DNA from: Saccharothrix sp. S26
GTDB taxonomy: Bacteria > Actinomycetota > Actinomycetes > Mycobacteriales > Pseudonocardiaceae
DNA: 64,000 bases
Assembly: GCF_021390395.1 (NCBI RefSeq)
Contig: NZ_JAJUWT010000016.1
Span: 124,001 to 188,000, forward strand
Reading direction: 5' to 3'
Shown: positions 62,705 through 64,000 of the stretch, one piece after another
How the letters are laid out: every line of letters begins with the position of its first letter
Numbering within the stretch: the first letter of the stretch is position 1
The notes under the pieces: generated by a model
The model's database searches: none
What the model was told of the DNA's origin: nothing
What the model saw: the letters and a program-made list of their open reading frames with translations, nothing else
Program-made: the position numbers and the translations under genes

Positions 62705-64000
62705 ATCTTCGACGAGATTGATCCCTTCATCGGAACGGCGGCGACCTCCCTGCCCGCGGCGCAGGGTCTCGCCGCCACCTGGTGGTGGCCGAAAGCGCAG
62801 GTCGGCAACACCCACCCGGGCGCGACCTCCCCGCTCGGGATGGTGTCCGCCTGCGCCTACTCCGGGGCCTACCCGACCGGGTACGGCCGGTACACGAAGA
62901 ACACCGAGGGCCTGCCGGAGGAGATGTTCGACCGGTCGCAGGCCTCCGGGTTCACCCACTTCCAGCAGTCGGGCACCGGCGCGATCCGCAAGTACTACAA
63001 CTACGTCCGGGTGACCCCGATCGTGCAGCCCCTCGACACCCTGGGCCAGTCGTGGCCGCTGCACGACGAGGTCGCCGAGGCCGGCTACTACGCGGCCACG
63101 CTCGACACCGGCGTGCGGTGCGAGATCACCGTCGGCGAGAAGGTCGCGGTCCACCGGTACACGTTCCCCGAGCACCGCGGCGCGCGCATCGTGGTGGACC
63201 TGTCGTGCGGCGGCCTGGCCATCGACCACGGCCGCACGGTGCCGCTGCGCGCCCACGTGGAGAGCCTCGGGCACGGCCGCGCGCAGGGCACGGTCGTGGT
63301 GGAGGGCGTGCCGCTGTCGGTGCACGTCGAGGTCGACCAGCCGGGCTGGCGGCAGATGCTCTGGCACGACCGCCGGTTGATCGAGGGCGGCACCCGGCTC
63401 GACTTCGACCGCATCCGGCAGACCACCCTGCGCCCGTTCGGCCTGCTGTTCCTCGGGCCGACCTCCGCCGGGCAGACCGTCGAGGTGCGGATCGGGTTCT
63501 CCCTGCGCGGCTGCGAGCAGGCCAGGGACAACCTGCACCGCGAGTGCGGCGGGCACGCGCCCGCGTTCGACCTCGTCCGGGATCGCACGGCGCAGCGGTG
63601 GCGCGACCACGTGGGTCGGGTCGAGGTCGAGGGCGGGTCGCCCGCCCGGCGGCAGGTGTTCGCCACCGCCCTGTACCACTCGCTGATCAAGCCGTGCTTC
63701 GCCGACGACGAGAGCCCGTTCTGGCCGCAGTCCGGGCCGTTCGCGTTCGACGTCTGCACGATGTGGGACATCTACAAGACGCAGGTGCCGCTGCTGTCGG
63801 CGATCGTGCCGGACCGGGCCGTGGACCTGCTGGAATCGCTGGTCCGGGTGTGCGAGGAGGAGGGCAACTTCCCGATCGGCTACCGGATGGCGCGCGGCGC
63901 GGACCGGTTCTTCCGGCAGGCCAGCGCCCTGGTGCACACCGCGTTGGCCGACGCGCACGCCCTGGGCCTGGGCGACCTGGACTGGAACTGGGCGCTGGTG
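62705..64000 (+). CDS. GH92 alpha-mannosidase-like protein, 5' part (runs off the window)
   Basis: The frame is open from 62630 to the end of the window; 432 residues from 62705 are coding. The N-terminus reads FDEIDPFIGTAATSLPAA, then VGNTHPGATSPLGMVSACAY, the hallmark start of GH92 exo-acting alpha-mannosidases (DPFIGT, GNTxPGA, PxGM). Later blocks include SGTGAIRKYYNYVRV, TALYHSLIKP and CTMWDIYKTQVPL, the GH92 (alpha/alpha)6 core. No ATG, GTG or TTG is in frame before PLGM, which would be far too late. The ATC at 62705 sits where homologues are expected to begin and follows a TACAGT box, so a non-ATG start or an error in the sequence must be considered. No signal peptide is present. Confidence 0.8.
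   Translation, partial: MFDEIDPFIGTAATSLPAAQGLAATWWWPKAQVGNTHPGATSPLGMVSACAYSGAYPTGYGRYTKNTEGLPEEMFDRSQASGFTHFQQSGTGAIRKYYNYVRVTPIVQPLDTLGQSWPLHDEVAEAGYYAATLDTGVRCEITVGEKVAVHRYTFPEHRGARIVVDLSCGGLAIDHGRTVPLRAHVESLGHGRAQGTVVVEGVPLSVHVEVDQPGWRQMLWHDRRLIEGGTRLDFDRIRQTTLRPFGLLFLGPTSAGQTVEVRIGFSLRGCEQARDNLHRECGGHAPAFDLVRDRTAQRWRDHVGRVEVEGGSPARRQVFATALYHSLIKPCFADDESPFWPQSGPFAFDVCTMWDIYKTQVPLLSAIVPDRAVDLLESLVRVCEEEGNFPIGYRMARGADRFFRQASALVHTALADAHALGLGDLDWNWALV

Overview
The window is about 72% G+C, with codons ending almost always in G or C, ATG/GTG starts and several apparently leaderless promoters. This points to an actinobacterium. The mix of a type I macrolide-type PKS, actinomycete glycoside hydrolases and high G+C would fit a Pseudonocardiales genus (Saccharothrix/Actinosynnema/Lentzea-like), but that placement is inference.

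Left part (1-15444), mostly housekeeping or accessory genes. A tightly coupled + strand operon opens the window: a TPR protein with a CHAT-like C-terminus interrupted by a peptidoglycan-binding-like fold, an HExxH metalloprotease-like protein, and a cytoplasmic trypsin-like protease. Then come, on the - strand, an SGNH esterase, a membrane-anchored GH3 (NagZ-type) hexosaminidase and an unrecognised protein. A TetR regulator precedes a near-perfect inverted repeat and a small membrane protein (likely regulator, operator and target). These are followed by a DAO-family FAD oxidoreductase, an amino-acid permease, an AhpD-like protein (-), a frameshifted membrane-protein remnant and a polytopic membrane protein (-).

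Centre (15445-54746), the core: two giant modular PKS genes encode a KSQ loading module plus seven extension modules and a thioesterase. Reading the domains: propionyl starter (decarboxylated methylmalonyl); M1 methylmalonyl/KR; M2 methylmalonyl/DH-ER-KR; M3 methylmalonyl/DH-KR; M4 malonyl/DH-KR; M5 and M6 methylmalonyl/DH-ER-KR; M7 malonyl/DH-KR; TE. Collinear logic predicts a 15-hydroxy-4,6,10,12,14-pentamethyl-heptadeca-2,8,10-trienoyl chain, which could close to a 16-membered lactone almost devoid of oxygen.

Right part (54733-60133), tailoring: a gene overlapping the second PKS encodes a KAS III-like acyltransferase domain fused to a cytochrome P450, then a macrolide-type glycosyltransferase, and on the opposite strand a NodU/CmcH/TobZ-type carbamoyltransferase. 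Because the PKS leaves only one hydroxyl, which would be used for lactonisation, the P450 is the obvious source of a hydroxyl for acylation, glycosylation and carbamoylation. No deoxysugar genes, cluster regulator or transporter are visible here.

Far right (60335-64000): a secreted GH10 xylanase (-), a short GT1 glycosyltransferase (+) and the 5' part of a GH92 alpha-mannosidase-like gene (+, runs off the window). The xylanase and mannosidase probably lie outside the cluster.
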